In this document: one piece after another, positions 49,708 through 58,628 of the stretch | How positions within the stretch are numbered: position 1 is the first letter of the stretch | Layout of the letters: each line of letters starts with the position of its first letter | Source of the DNA: CAZMVY01 sp964653435 | GTDB taxonomy: Bacteria > Planctomycetota > Phycisphaerae > UBA1845 > PWPN01 | Assembly: GCA_964653435.1 (NCBI GenBank) | Contig: CAZZFA010000018.1 | Location: 1 to 64,000 of the forward strand | Direction of reading: 5' to 3' | Length of the DNA: 64,000 nt | The notes under the pieces: generated by a model | Told to the model about the DNA's origin: nothing | What the model saw: only the letters and a program-made list of their open reading frames with translations | The model's database searches: none | Translations under genes and position numbers: made by a program

Positions 49708-49963
49708 GAGGGCATGCGGCGCCCGCATACAACCCGCCGGGTCCCCGGACGCGAACGCAGGCCGAGCCGAATGCGAAGCACGAGCGGGCGTCCCGATCGA
49801 ACCGGGACGGTGCATCCTGTCTCGGGTGGCTCGCTCGGGCTTTGCACTCAACGACAGGTCGTGATGATCCGAATGTCACGCTTGCCCGGATGCACCGAGC
49901 CGCAGGTGTAAGCGAGGGCGCGCCTCGACACCGTCCGTTTCGCACGCTATCGTAACATTCGCA

Positions 49964-50287
49964 ATGAGTACGGGATCCCCACAACGCCCGGGCATGGACC
50001 TTCGCGATTTCCAGCAACTCATCGAGAAGATGTACTCGCACAAAGACCGTCGGCGCGGTTCCGCCGGCACCTTCATCTGGTTCATGGAGGAGGTCGGCGA
50101 GCTGGCCGCCGCGATCGGCGAGGGCACGCTGGAGGACAAGAAGGGCGAGTTTGCGGACGTGCTCGCCTGGCTCGCGACGCTCGCGAACGTCGAGGGGGTT
50201 GACCTCACCGAGGCGGTTCAGGCAAAGTATGGCACGGGCTGTCCCGGTTGCGGCAAGCTGGTCTGCTCGTGCGATGAGAAGCCGTGA
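49964..50287 (+). CDS. MazG-like nucleotide pyrophosphohydrolase with a C-terminal Cys4 motif
   Basis: A 107-residue all-alpha NTP pyrophosphohydrolase of the MazG superfamily. FMEEVGELAAAI gives the metal motif E-E-x-x-E, and the second set is KKGEFADVLAWLATLAN (E-x-x-D). The protein ends with CPGCGKLVCSCDEKP, C-x2-C-x4-C-x-C, an addition absent from most relatives and likely a zinc knuckle. It removes pyrophosphate from nucleoside triphosphates, perhaps non-canonical ones. TAACAT (49953-49958) is five bases before the ATG at 49964, hinting at a leaderless start; ATG at 49994 is the alternative. Confidence 0.85.
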   Translation: MSTGSPQRPGMDLRDFQQLIEKMYSHKDRRRGSAGTFIWFMEEVGELAAAIGEGTLEDKKGEFADVLAWLATLANVEGVDLTEAVQAKYGTGCPGCGKLVCSCDEKP

Positions 50288-50341
50288 CGGGGGGCGGGGG
50301 GCAACGGCCCCGTGGCAGGCTCAGCGGGTGGAGGCGCGACG

Positions 50342-50566
50342 ATGACGGCGAAACGGATCGGCAATCGCGTGATGCGAAGCGCTCTGGCGGCGGCCCTGGC
50401 GGGAGGGAGCCTCCTCGCGGCCGAGCCGACCGGCTGCGATCGGGCGGTGCAGCGCGAGATGGAGGTCCTCTTCCGCCCTGAGGCAAATGAGACCGAGTTG
50501 TACGACAGCTACCTGATGCACCAGTCCTGGGGCCGCGAACTCATCAAGTGGCTCAGTGGGACCTGA
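50342..50566 (+). CDS. Small exported protein, lipoprotein-like, unknown
   Basis: A 74-residue protein. SALAAALAGGSLLAAEPTGC is a signal-like region with a Cys at residue 32 near a lipobox-like AEPTGC, followed by a polar helical end, FRPEANETELYDSYLMHQSW. No known family. The ATG at 50342 is 55 bases past the MazG-like stop on the same strand. Confidence 0.5.
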   Translation: MTAKRIGNRVMRSALAAALAGGSLLAAEPTGCDRAVQREMEVLFRPEANETELYDSYLMHQSWGRELIKWLSGT

Positions 50567-50629
50567 TCCGGGCCTGTTGTCTGCGTGCGAGGCCTGATGC
50601 AGGTGGCGCGCAGTCGGGGGTTCAAGGGG

Positions 50630-51949
50630 TCATTCGCCACGGATCGGCTGCGTGTCGGCGCGGCGGGCGGGCCTGCCGGCGGGCTTGCCGCCCGTTGCCA
50701 CGCGTGACAGCACATCCCACAGCGGCGCGAGCGGCATCGTGATCTTCACGGACGCCCGGCCCTCCGCGTTTACCTCCGGCTCGCCGGCGTCCCGCATCCG
50801 TCCCTCCAGCTCGGCCAGGTCCGCACCGATCTCCGGGTGAGCCAGGATTACGTCTCGCACCCGCCGGTGGTCGGGGAGGAGGAGTTCGTCGATCTGCATC
50901 CACATGTTGCGAACGGCGTCCACGCGGGCCTGCCGAATGACCGCCTCGCGTGCCTGGAGCGGATCAAGCCCGGGCGCGACTTCCGCGCCGGGCGGACTCT
51001 GGCCGACGGCCGTGAGCGCCTCCGTCGCCCAGGTGGGGGCCTCGTTGGCCGGCGATCTCCCGGGCCACGCCAGCCTCGGCGGTGGGGGGATGCCGACCCC
51101 TTCCACCGCGATGAAGCCGCGGCCCGCCGGGTCCGTCAGCGGAGCGAACTCCGCCTTTGCCGGTCTTGCGGACTCCGGCGTCGCGGCGACGGCCAGCGAC
51201 AGCACCTCGGTGATTTCCTTGATGGACAGCCGCGCCGGGACGCGGCACACCCCGAACGGTTCATAGATCGGCTTGCCGTCCAGCCGCCGCTTCATCTGCT
51301 CGAGGAAGGTGTCCTCGAGGCCTCCATACAGGTCGAACACCTCGCCGAGCGATTCCCCCGATCGCAGTTGCAGTTCCCGGCACCGCGCCCGCATGCGCTC
51401 GGCCGCATCCGCTCTCGCGGCGCGGTGGGCCAGATCCATCGCCTCGGGCGGCAGGTGCTCCCAGCCGGCCGGCGCGTCCACCTTTGTAGCGGGGGGCCGG
51501 GTGCACTCGGCCGTGCCGCTCGCCGTCAGCCGGCGTGCGCCGGCCTGGAGGCTCCACTGGCGGATCTGCTCGAGCTCCTCGGCCGATGCCAGCGACGCCT
51601 GCCGGATCTGCCGGGCCCAGACGCGGGCCATTTCGGCGACGCCCACGGAGATCTCGACACGGCAGACATTCGCGCCGGGCGGCGAAACGACGTGCGTCTG
51701 CCGCAGCTCATACGCCGCCCGCCTCAGTGCCAGATCGACGTCCGCGCGGCTGCCGATCCATTGGCCCACGGTGGCCCCGCCGGTCATCGGCAATCGGAGC
51801 AGCCGGCTCATCAGTTCCGCAAATGCCGCTGCCGCCGCCGGCCGCGTGCAGAGGTCCGCGGGCTGCGAACTCGGCGCCTCCGCGCCGGCACGGAAAGGTC
51901 CGGCGACGGCCACGGCCGTCCCGATCAGTATGGCTGTGCATATCCTCAC
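50630..51949 (-). CDS. Secreted protein of unknown function
   Basis: A 439-residue protein that I do not recognise. An N-terminal signal (ICTAILIGTAVAVAGPFRAG) leads into alternating helical and strand segments: VDLALRRAAYELRQTHVVSP, CRVEISVGVAEMARVW, and a repeated theme near EVLSLAVAATP and VKITMPLAPLWDVLSR. The pattern of a short helix, 'V..V.V...' and a Trp is loosely like LPP20-type lipoproteins, without a lipobox. Start taken as the GTG at 51949; upstream in-frame ATGs give a longer charged N-terminus. Convergent with the small exported gene. Confidence 0.55.
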   Translation of the reverse strand: MRICTAILIGTAVAVAGPFRAGAEAPSSQPADLCTRPAAAAAFAELMSRLLRLPMTGGATVGQWIGSRADVDLALRRAAYELRQTHVVSPPGANVCRVEISVGVAEMARVWARQIRQASLASAEELEQIRQWSLQAGARRLTASGTAECTRPPATKVDAPAGWEHLPPEAMDLAHRAARADAAERMRARCRELQLRSGESLGEVFDLYGGLEDTFLEQMKRRLDGKPIYEPFGVCRVPARLSIKEITEVLSLAVAATPESARPAKAEFAPLTDPAGRGFIAVEGVGIPPPPRLAWPGRSPANEAPTWATEALTAVGQSPPGAEVAPGLDPLQAREAVIRQARVDAVRNMWMQIDELLLPDHRRVRDVILAHPEIGADLAELEGRMRDAGEPEVNAEGRASVKITMPLAPLWDVLSRVATGGKPAGRPARRADTQPIRGE

Positions 51950-52112
51950 GTCGGAATCACCATAACACCCAACGCGGACCGGCGGCAAGCGATCCGCCCG
52001 CGTCCGTCGCGCGTCGTGGAGTTGGGGTGGCGCGGACACGTGCTTACACCCGCGCCTCGGCCGAACGTGCCACCCGCCTTCCAGGCGCCTCCGGGTTCGC
52101 AGGACGGCGCGG

Positions 52113-52118
52113 TATAAT
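52113..52118 (+). promoter_or_regulatory. -10 box of the VapBC-like module
   Basis: Perfect TATAAT, 27 bases before the antitoxin GTG at 52145. No clear -35 box. Confidence 0.5.
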
Positions 52119-52144
52119 CGGACAGCCGGAAAGCGAGGTGGATC

Positions 52145-52360
52145 GTGAGTCGAACGGTAGAGGCCATCTACGAGGGCGGCGTGTTCCGCCCGCTGACAGG
52201 CGTTCCCGAGGTTCCCGACGGCTCGCGCGTGCTGCTGACCGTGCGCAAACCCGTGGACAAAGACGCCTTAAGAAAGGCCGTGGGGTCGTTGTCGGCCGAG
52301 GATGCCGAGGAGATGATGCGGGTCATCCGGGAGGGCCGCCGTGTCGAAGGCGATTGGTGA
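52145..52360 (+). CDS. DUF104 (AF2212-like) antitoxin
   Basis: A 71-residue antitoxin: VEAIYEGGVFRPLTGVPEVP then DGSRVLLTVRKPVD, the DUF104 beta-rich N-terminus that binds DNA or neutralises a PIN toxin, and a helical tail (AEEMMRVIREGRR-like) that would block the toxin's active site. GTG start at 52145 follows GAGGTGG. Its end overlaps the PIN-domain frame by 20 bases, the usual arrangement for a toxin-antitoxin pair. Confidence 0.85.
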   Translation: MSRTVEAIYEGGVFRPLTGVPEVPDGSRVLLTVRKPVDKDALRKAVGSLSAEDAEEMMRVIREGRRVEGDW

Positions 52361-52754
52361 TCTGGCATTGGACACGAACGGCGCGATTGCGTACCTCCAG
52401 GGCCATCCGGGGGCCGTGTCGTGGGTTGAGACCGCTGACGCGCTGTTCCTTCCGGTCGTTTGCTATGGCGAACTCCGCTAAGGTGCACTCCACAGCAGCA
52501 AGGCCGCCGAGAACATGGCTAAGTTGGGCGCGTTCGCGGACCTGTGTGCCCTCCTTGACGTGACGCGCGATGTTGGCGATCGCTATGCCGAGGTTCGACA
52601 GGCTCTCGCGAAGAAGGGGACCCCGATCCCGGAGGCCGATCTCTGGATTGCCGCGATCTGTCTTGAGCACGAATTGGCGGTCCTTTCGGAGGACGCTCAC
52701 TTTGACCGGGTTCCCGGCTTGACTCGCTACGACTGGACCCGGCCGCGACGGTAG
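52341..52754 (+). pseudogene. VapC-like PIN-domain toxin interrupted by an in-frame stop
   Basis: One frame, starting at GTG 52341, reads through SKAIGDLALDTNGAIAYLQG, then VVCYGELR, a TAA at 52479-52481, and on with GALHSSKAAENMAKLGAF... to YDWTRPRR. All catalytic PIN acids are in place (Asp of LDTN, Glu of YGEL, Asp of PEADLWIAA, Asp near HFDRVPG). Only the TAA breaks it; in relatives this spot is usually Tyr (GELRYGA), one base away from TAA. The gene is inactive unless read through or a sequencing error. It overlaps the antitoxin gene by 20 bases. Confidence 0.85.
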
Positions 52755-52766
52755 CGGTGGTGCCCT

Positions 52767-54977
52767 TCACGACCCCCTGCGCAACACGCTGAGGATGCTC
52801 GAGTACTGGTCCGTCCACACGCGGACGTCCGCGCGCACCCGCGGCCTTCGCCATCGGCTCATGCCGCCCAGTATGCCGAGATCCGCATCCGTGCGGGCCA
52901 TGACGACCGCCTCCGCCGGGGTCGCTCCCATGGCCTGCGCGGCCTCGTCGATCTCGCTTTCGCCCTCGCTTCTCGCGCGGCAGGCCCATCCCGCATCCGC
53001 GGCCAGCCGCGCCAGCAGCGGCTCCAGGTTCAGATAGCGGTTGGTCATGTGGAACGCCAGGAGCCCGCCTGCCGCCAGCTTCGATCGGTACAGCCGCACG
53101 GCCTCGCGGGAGAGCAGGTGCGTCGGGATCGCATCCGAGTTGTACGCGTCGAGCAGTATCAGCCCGAACGCCCCGTCGGGCGCGCCCGCGAGCGTGAGGC
53201 GCCCGTCTCCGAGCACGACTTCGTAGCGGCCGCGGCACTTCGCGAGGTACGTGAAGTACGCCGGGTCGGCCGCAATTCGCGCCACCGCCGGGTCGATCTC
53301 GTAGAAGGTGAAGTCCTGCCCCGGCTCGGCGTAGCAGGCCGTCGCCCCCACGCCCAGTCCGACGACCGCGACCCGTTGCGCCTGTCCCTTGGCCTGCGCA
53401 GCGCGGAAGATATCGCCGATCGGCCCGCTACGGTGGTAATAAGCAAGCGGTTCTTCTGCGTACGCCGGATTGGTCTGCTGGATGCCGTGCACCGTGGTGC
53501 CGTGGTAGAACGTTCGCACGCCGCCGTCCGCGCTCGCCACGATCCGCTTGACGCCGAAGAAGTCCCGCTCGATGTGCAGCAACCTTCCTTCGCCCAGCCG
53601 CGTGAACACCGCCAGCGACAGCAGCGTCGCCCCATAGCACAGTCCAAACCGCAGCGGCCGCCGACGGACGGCGAGGCTGACTCCCGCCCCGATCACGAAC
53701 ACAGCCGCCAGCGCCGCCCATGTCCCCGCCCACGCGGTGCGGTTCAGCACAAAGACAAGCGCGACGGTGCCTGCGCACAGCACGGCCGGCGTGAGGAAAT
53801 CGAGGCCGCGTGTCCGCGTGTTCGGCATCTCCACGGCCGGGGGCCGAAGAAGACAGGCCAAAACCAGTGCCAGCGGATACTCGGCGACCGTCGTGAAGAT
53901 CGACGGGGCGACGATCGCGTTGAACACCCCGCCCAGCACGCCGCCGACGGAGATCCAGAGGTAGTACTCCGTGAGGTGTCCCGGGCCGGGGCGGCTGTCG
54001 GCCAGGCGGCCGTGGCACACCATTGCCGCGACGAAGAGCATCACCAGGTGCGCGACGACGGCCTGCCATTCCAGCCCCGGCACCGTTGCGAAGACCAACG
54101 GTGCGGACAGGATCGCCACGAATGGCAGCAGCCGCGACGTCTGCCGCGTCGATAACAGCGGCTTGCGGGCGAAGACCATCGCGAACGTCAGCAGGTAGAT
54201 CGCCAGCGGTACTACCCAGAGCAGCGGCACCGCCGCCAGGTTCGTACTGATATGCGTCGTCACCCCCAGCATCAGGCTCGACGGCGCGAACGCCAGGAGC
54301 AGCCATAGCCCTCGCCGACTCGCTGTCAGCGGCTGCCTTCCGCCATCCTCAGCGCGTCCGGCGGGCCTGGGCGGCCTCGCCCGTCCGCCCGATCGCCACA
54401 ACGCGATCGCGCACGCCCAGACCATGACCACGAGCGCGCCGTACGCCGCCGTCCAGTAGCGCGACTGCTCCGCCAGCGGCAGGTACGGCTCGATCAACAC
54501 CGGGTAGCTCAGCAACGCGACCATGCTGCCGATGTTGCTGGCCGTGTAGAGGAAGTATGGATCGCCCGCGGCCGGGTGGCCCGTGGCGGCGAACCATCGC
54601 TGGAGCAGCGGCGCGCCCGTCGCGACAACGAAGAACGGCAGCCCGACCGAGATCAGCAGCCGTTGCAGGAGCCAGAAGTTGGGGCGATTCAGCGTCGCCG
54701 GTCCGGCATCGCCCGCGGCGGCGATCGGCAGCACCGCCAGCGGCACGAGCAGGACGATCGCGTGCACGGCCGCCTGGCGGCGAACGCCGAGCCACGTCGT
54801 CGCGGCGTGTGCGTAGGCGTAGCCGGCCAGCAGTGCTGCCTGAAAGAACATCATGCACGTGTTCCACACGGCGGGCGTTCCGCCCAGCGTCGGCAACAGC
54901 ATCTTGCCGACCATCGGTTGGACCAAAAAGAGCAGCGTCGAGCCGAGGAACAGCGTGGCTGCGTAAAGGACCGTCAA
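52767..54977 (-). CDS. Membrane protein fused to a spermidine-synthase-like domain
   Basis: A 736-residue protein. The N-terminal 440 residues hold about 12 membrane segments, including LFLVQPMVGKMLLPTLGG and VGLPFFVVATGAPLLQRWF near 120-140, as in the fused-MFS/spermidine synthase proteins of many bacteria. The C-terminal 240 residues are a Rossmann methyltransferase-like fold: VAVVGLGVGATACYAEPGQD (SAM or dcSAM loop), FTFYEIDPAVARIA (acidic loop) and ILLDAYNSDAIPTHLLSREA (active-site region). Whether it makes polyamines or does another transfer is unknown. It is on its own strand and convergent with the toxin module. Confidence 0.82.
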   Translation of the reverse strand: MTVLYAATLFLGSTLLFLVQPMVGKMLLPTLGGTPAVWNTCMMFFQAALLAGYAYAHAATTWLGVRRQAAVHAIVLLVPLAVLPIAAAGDAGPATLNRPNFWLLQRLLISVGLPFFVVATGAPLLQRWFAATGHPAAGDPYFLYTASNIGSMVALLSYPVLIEPYLPLAEQSRYWTAAYGALVVMVWACAIALWRSGGRARPPRPAGRAEDGGRQPLTASRRGLWLLLAFAPSSLMLGVTTHISTNLAAVPLLWVVPLAIYLLTFAMVFARKPLLSTRQTSRLLPFVAILSAPLVFATVPGLEWQAVVAHLVMLFVAAMVCHGRLADSRPGPGHLTEYYLWISVGGVLGGVFNAIVAPSIFTTVAEYPLALVLACLLRPPAVEMPNTRTRGLDFLTPAVLCAGTVALVFVLNRTAWAGTWAALAAVFVIGAGVSLAVRRRPLRFGLCYGATLLSLAVFTRLGEGRLLHIERDFFGVKRIVASADGGVRTFYHGTTVHGIQQTNPAYAEEPLAYYHRSGPIGDIFRAAQAKGQAQRVAVVGLGVGATACYAEPGQDFTFYEIDPAVARIAADPAYFTYLAKCRGRYEVVLGDGRLTLAGAPDGAFGLILLDAYNSDAIPTHLLSREAVRLYRSKLAAGGLLAFHMTNRYLNLEPLLARLAADAGWACRARSEGESEIDEAAQAMGATPAEAVVMARTDADLGILGGMSRWRRPRVRADVRVWTDQYSSILSVLRRGS

Positions 54978-55180
54978 GGCATCACTCCGGCGCCGGCGTG
55001 ATGCTACGACGAAGCCGCCGCATCGGTCAATCCACCACGGCGGCGATCAGTCTTGCCCCGGCAGGCCAGGCCATTGCGTGCCGATTCCTTGAATGGCTGC
55101 CTCGGTCAAGCCGCCGTCGCATCATTTTGACCCCGCCGGTCGGGCCCCTTAGAATCCGGTTGTCCGAGTTGAGCGAACGA

Positions 55181-56299
55181 ATGCTGCCTCGCAAACAGAC
55201 CCGTCAGGTCCGCGTCGGGAACGTCCTCGTCGGCGGCGGTGCGCCGGTTTCGCTCCAATCGATGACCAATACGCGCACGCGCGACGTGGACGCCACGGTG
55301 GCCCAGATCAATCGCCTCGCGGCGGCCGGCTGCGACATCGTCCGCGTGGCCGTGCCCGACAAGGCGGACACGGCGGCATTGCGCGATATCCTCCGGCAGG
55401 TGACCGTGCCCATCGTCGCCGACGTGCATTTTCACTACGAACGGGCGCTGGAGGCCGTCGCCGCCGGCGTACACAAGATCCGCCTGAACCCGGGCAACAT
55501 CAAGGACCGCCACCAGGTGGACCGCGTCATCGCCGCCTGCCGCGATCGCGGCATCCCGATCCGCGTTGGCGTCAACGAAGGCAGCGTCGTCGAGCGTCAG
55601 GACAAGGCCCTGCGCGCGGCGGAGAAGGACTCCCTGGCCGCCGACTATCGGGGGCATCTCGTCGATCTGATGCTCCGCAGGCTCGAGGAGTACATCCGCA
55701 TCTTCGACGAGAACGGCTTTCACGATGTCGTGCTCGCGGCCAAGAGCCACGATGCCGCCGTCGTCGTCGACGCCTGCCGCGCGATCAGTCGGCGGTTCGA
55801 CTACCCGTTGCATCTGGGCGTCACGCACGCCGGCCCGCCCGAGACCGGCCGCATCCGTTCCGTCGCGGCGCTCGCGGCGCTACTGGCCGAGGGCATCGGC
55901 GACACGATTCGTATTTCCTATGCCGCCGATCCGATCCATGAGGTGGAGGACGGCAAGGAACTGCTCTGCAGCCTGGGTTTGCGTCCGCGGGTCGAGCCGG
56001 AACTGATCGCCTGCCCGACCTGCGGCCGCATCGAGATCGACCTCATCCGGCTTGTGCAGCAGGTTCGCGAGCGCCTTGCCTCGGTTCGGGCGCCGGTAAA
56101 GGTGGCCGTCATGGGCTGTGTGGTGAACGGTCCCGGCGAGGCGGAAGGTGCCGACGTGGCCGTCTTTGCCGGCCGGGGCCGCGGCGTGATCTACGTCCGG
56201 GGCGAGCAGAAACGCACCGTCACCGAGGCCGAGATGCTCGACGCCCTCTACGAAGAGGTCGTCGCCTTCGCGCGGCAATCGGCGGCGTGTGCTCCGTGA
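55181..56299 (+). CDS. ispG: 4-hydroxy-3-methylbut-2-enyl-diphosphate synthase IspG
   Basis: The penultimate enzyme of the MEP isoprenoid pathway, turning MEcPP to HMBPP with a [4Fe-4S] cluster. The 372-residue product has the bacterial short form: VSLQSMTNTRTRDVDATVAQ near the start, VADVHFHYERALEA, KIRLNPGNIKD and the cluster Cys in LIACPTCGRIEIDL and MGCVVNGPGEAEGADVA. Start taken at ATG 55181; a longer frame upstream is out of family. No other mep gene lies in the window. Confidence 0.95.
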   Translation: MLPRKQTRQVRVGNVLVGGGAPVSLQSMTNTRTRDVDATVAQINRLAAAGCDIVRVAVPDKADTAALRDILRQVTVPIVADVHFHYERALEAVAAGVHKIRLNPGNIKDRHQVDRVIAACRDRGIPIRVGVNEGSVVERQDKALRAAEKDSLAADYRGHLVDLMLRRLEEYIRIFDENGFHDVVLAAKSHDAAVVVDACRAISRRFDYPLHLGVTHAGPPETGRIRSVAALAALLAEGIGDTIRISYAADPIHEVEDGKELLCSLGLRPRVEPELIACPTCGRIEIDLIRLVQQVRERLASVRAPVKVAVMGCVVNGPGEAEGADVAVFAGRGRGVIYVRGEQKRTVTEAEMLDALYEEVVAFARQSAACAP

Positions 56300-56417
56300 G
56301 CCCGGTCGATCCTGCGTGCCCTCGCGGCAAGCGCGACAGGGGCCGAAGGAGCCTGCGGCGGAACGTCGGGGGCGGCATTCTCGGCGGCCCGGAGGTCTCG
56401 TGCGGGGTTTCCGCTGG

Positions 56418-57332
56418 TCAGCCGCCGGCGATGAACGTCAGCAGCGCCTGCCGGTTCGCCTTCCAGCATTCTGCAGGGCTTGCGTCGCGGGGAAGTTCCA
56501 GCGTGATGGTCGGGATCTGCCGGTCGACGCCCGCCCATGTCCCGAAGCTTCCGGGCGTCTCGTAACCGATCGTCGGGCGTGCGGGGTAGCCGTTCCGCGC
56601 GGACATGGCCTGCGCAAGTGCCGCGGCGGGGCCGTCGTAGTTGTTGCATTCCCGGCCGCGCTCGATGCTGTGGATCGACAGGATCCGTGCGGGTTCGATC
56701 AGGTGCACGGCTACCATGACGGCCTGCGTTTCGGGTTCGCTGCCGGGGGATCGGCCCCGGCTGGCCGGCCGTGCGCGTGACGGGGACCAGTTCGACGCAG
56801 CGAAGTTGCGATTGATGTCCACCTGGTTGGCGTTGGTCCGCCTCCGGCGGGACAGTCCGTCCGGGTTGATCACGGGGGCGATGGCGACCTGCCGCCCGGC
56901 GCAGAGGGCCGGCTCGTCGCGAAGGCAGGCGAGCAGCGCCTCGGCGAGTTCGCAGCCGGTGGGCTCATTTCCGTGGAAGCCCGCGAAGATCAGGACATGC
57001 TCCGTGCCGGTGCCCAGGACGTGCAGCAGGATCGGCCGCCCTTCGACCGACCGGGCCAGCAGCAGCGTTTCTTCGACAAGCGGCGAAGGGCCGCGCGGCG
57101 ACTCGACGACTCGGGAATCTGCTGAATCGGAATCGTCGCGTTGCAGGGCCAACGTGCATCCTGCCTGCCAACGCGCAGACGGCGCATCCGCCGGCGGCGG
57201 AATCCTCGCTTCCGGACGGGCGCAGCCGCCGGCGAGCGTGATCGCCAGGATCAGCAGTCTGCCTTCGGCACCCCGGCCGGCGCGACGGGGAGCAGGCTCA
57301 TTCGACACGCGGCCATGCGACAGGTGCATCAT
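56418..57332 (-). CDS. M14-family zinc carboxypeptidase lipoprotein (murein tripeptide amidase-like)
   Basis: A 304-residue exported peptidase. Signal with a lipobox, ITLAGGC. FAGFHGNEPTGCELAEALL is the zinc motif HxxE (His and Glu), INPDGLSRRRRTNANQVDIN with NRNF is the substrate-binding R-N-R-x motif, and LSIHSIERG supplies the third zinc His. The catalytic Glu is probably in TITLELPRDASPAE. It resembles MpaA, which trims murein tripeptides, but as a lipoprotein it should act in the periplasm. Convergent with ispG. Confidence 0.82.
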   Translation of the reverse strand: MMHLSHGRVSNEPAPRRAGRGAEGRLLILAITLAGGCARPEARIPPPADAPSARWQAGCTLALQRDDSDSADSRVVESPRGPSPLVEETLLLARSVEGRPILLHVLGTGTEHVLIFAGFHGNEPTGCELAEALLACLRDEPALCAGRQVAIAPVINPDGLSRRRRTNANQVDINRNFAASNWSPSRARPASRGRSPGSEPETQAVMVAVHLIEPARILSIHSIERGRECNNYDGPAAALAQAMSARNGYPARPTIGYETPGSFGTWAGVDRQIPTITLELPRDASPAECWKANRQALLTFIAGG

Positions 57333-57378
57333 GCGTACCTTCCCGCGCCATCCGTGGCGCCCTGCCTTTGCGCGGGCC

Positions 57379-58239
57379 TCATTGCGGCGCGTACTCTCCG
57401 GCCAGCATCCGGTCGATGAAGGCGGCGACGCCCGCCTCGTCGTTGGTTCCCGTGTAACACTTCGCCGCGCTCTTTACCGCGGGGATGGCGTTGCCCATGG
57501 CCACTCCAAGCCCCGCGGATCGGATCATCTCCACGTCGTTGACATCGTCGCCGATCGCCACGACCTCCGACGGGCGGATGCCGCGGTCGTGGGCGAGCTG
57601 ACGGAGGGCAAACCACTTGTTCACCTGCGGGGCGAAGCACTCCAGGACGTGCAGCCGGTAGTTCGGTGCGAAGATGGCGTTGCACTTCAACTCCGTGGGG
57701 GGAAACGCCGCCGTCAGACGCTCCCGTGCGACAGCGGCGTCGGCGGGGTCGACGATCACCCCGATGCGAAGCGGTTCGGGCGCGTCGTCGGGCCAGCGAT
57801 CCACGCGGGTGACCTTCGTCGGCGCGAGGTCCAGCCATCGCTCATACTCTTGCGCATGGCGCCGGCCGCGGACGAGGTAGTAATCCACGCCGGTCTCCGT
57901 CCGGTCGTGCAGCACCAGGGCCGGCTCATCCTGCGCTGCGAAGAACTCCAGCAGACGCCGGGCGGTATGCCGCGGAATGGGCCAGCGGTGAATCGTGCGC
58001 CCGCTCTGCGCGTCGCAGAGCAGCGCCCCGAATACGCAGACCGCCGCGTCGAGATCAAGGCCGATCGCCTCGATGACGGGCCGGGTCTCCGTGTAGCACC
58101 GCCCCGTGCACAGGCAGACGGTCAGGCCCGCCTCGTGCGCCCGGTGCAGCGCCTCGCGATTGGCCGGGGGAAGAGAGTTCGCCGAGTTCAACAATGTGCC
58201 GTCAACATCGACGGCCAGCAGACGGTACGCACAGCGCAT
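57379..58239 (-). CDS. HAD-superfamily Cof-type phosphatase
   Basis: A 286-residue sugar-phosphate or flavin phosphatase. LLAVDVDGTLLNSANSLPPA (residues 7-26) holds the nucleophile DxD, VCLCTGRCYTE motif II, and VNKWFALRQLAHDRG with VVAIGDDVNDVEMI motifs III and IV (Lys and Asp pair). A cap domain of about 100 residues lies between. The start at 58239 removes a long charged lead. It follows the M14 gene on the same strand (46 bases upstream of it), perhaps in one transcript. Confidence 0.88.
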   Translation of the reverse strand: MRCAYRLLAVDVDGTLLNSANSLPPANREALHRAHEAGLTVCLCTGRCYTETRPVIEAIGLDLDAAVCVFGALLCDAQSGRTIHRWPIPRHTARRLLEFFAAQDEPALVLHDRTETGVDYYLVRGRRHAQEYERWLDLAPTKVTRVDRWPDDAPEPLRIGVIVDPADAAVARERLTAAFPPTELKCNAIFAPNYRLHVLECFAPQVNKWFALRQLAHDRGIRPSEVVAIGDDVNDVEMIRSAGLGVAMGNAIPAVKSAAKCYTGTNDEAGVAAFIDRMLAGEYAPQ

Positions 58240-58541
58240 GGACGGGGACGATAGCGGCGGCTTCGATGTCCGGCAAGGGGATCGTCGCAGCGCCCGGTGC
58301 GGGCGGGCATCTGTCGGAGCCGTGCGCGTGGGGGCGAGACGATCGCTCACCGGCGTACGACATACCGACGCGCTTCGCCGGGACGCGATCCGGGTCGTTC
58401 CGCGTTATGCGACGTTTGGGGGAAGGTCCGCGAAAACCGCGCACGCGCGGACGCGCCGGCGAGCCTCGGCCGGGCGTCTGCGTTCGTCAGGCCGTGCGGT
58501 TATCGGCGTCGGCCGCGCGCCGGACACAAACGATCATGTGC

Positions 58542-58569
58542 TTGACCGGGCGAGCCGATGTCCTACACT
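58542..58569 (+). promoter_or_regulatory. Candidate promoter of the 58629 gene
   Basis: TTGACC (58542-58547), 16-base spacer, TACACT (58564-58569), 60 bases before the ATG. The rest of the 390-base gap from 58240 shows no gene. Confidence 0.5.
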
Positions 58570-58628
58570 AGCCACACGGGAATCCTTGGCGCGAACGCCG
58601 GCGGCACATTGCGATCAGGATCGAGATC

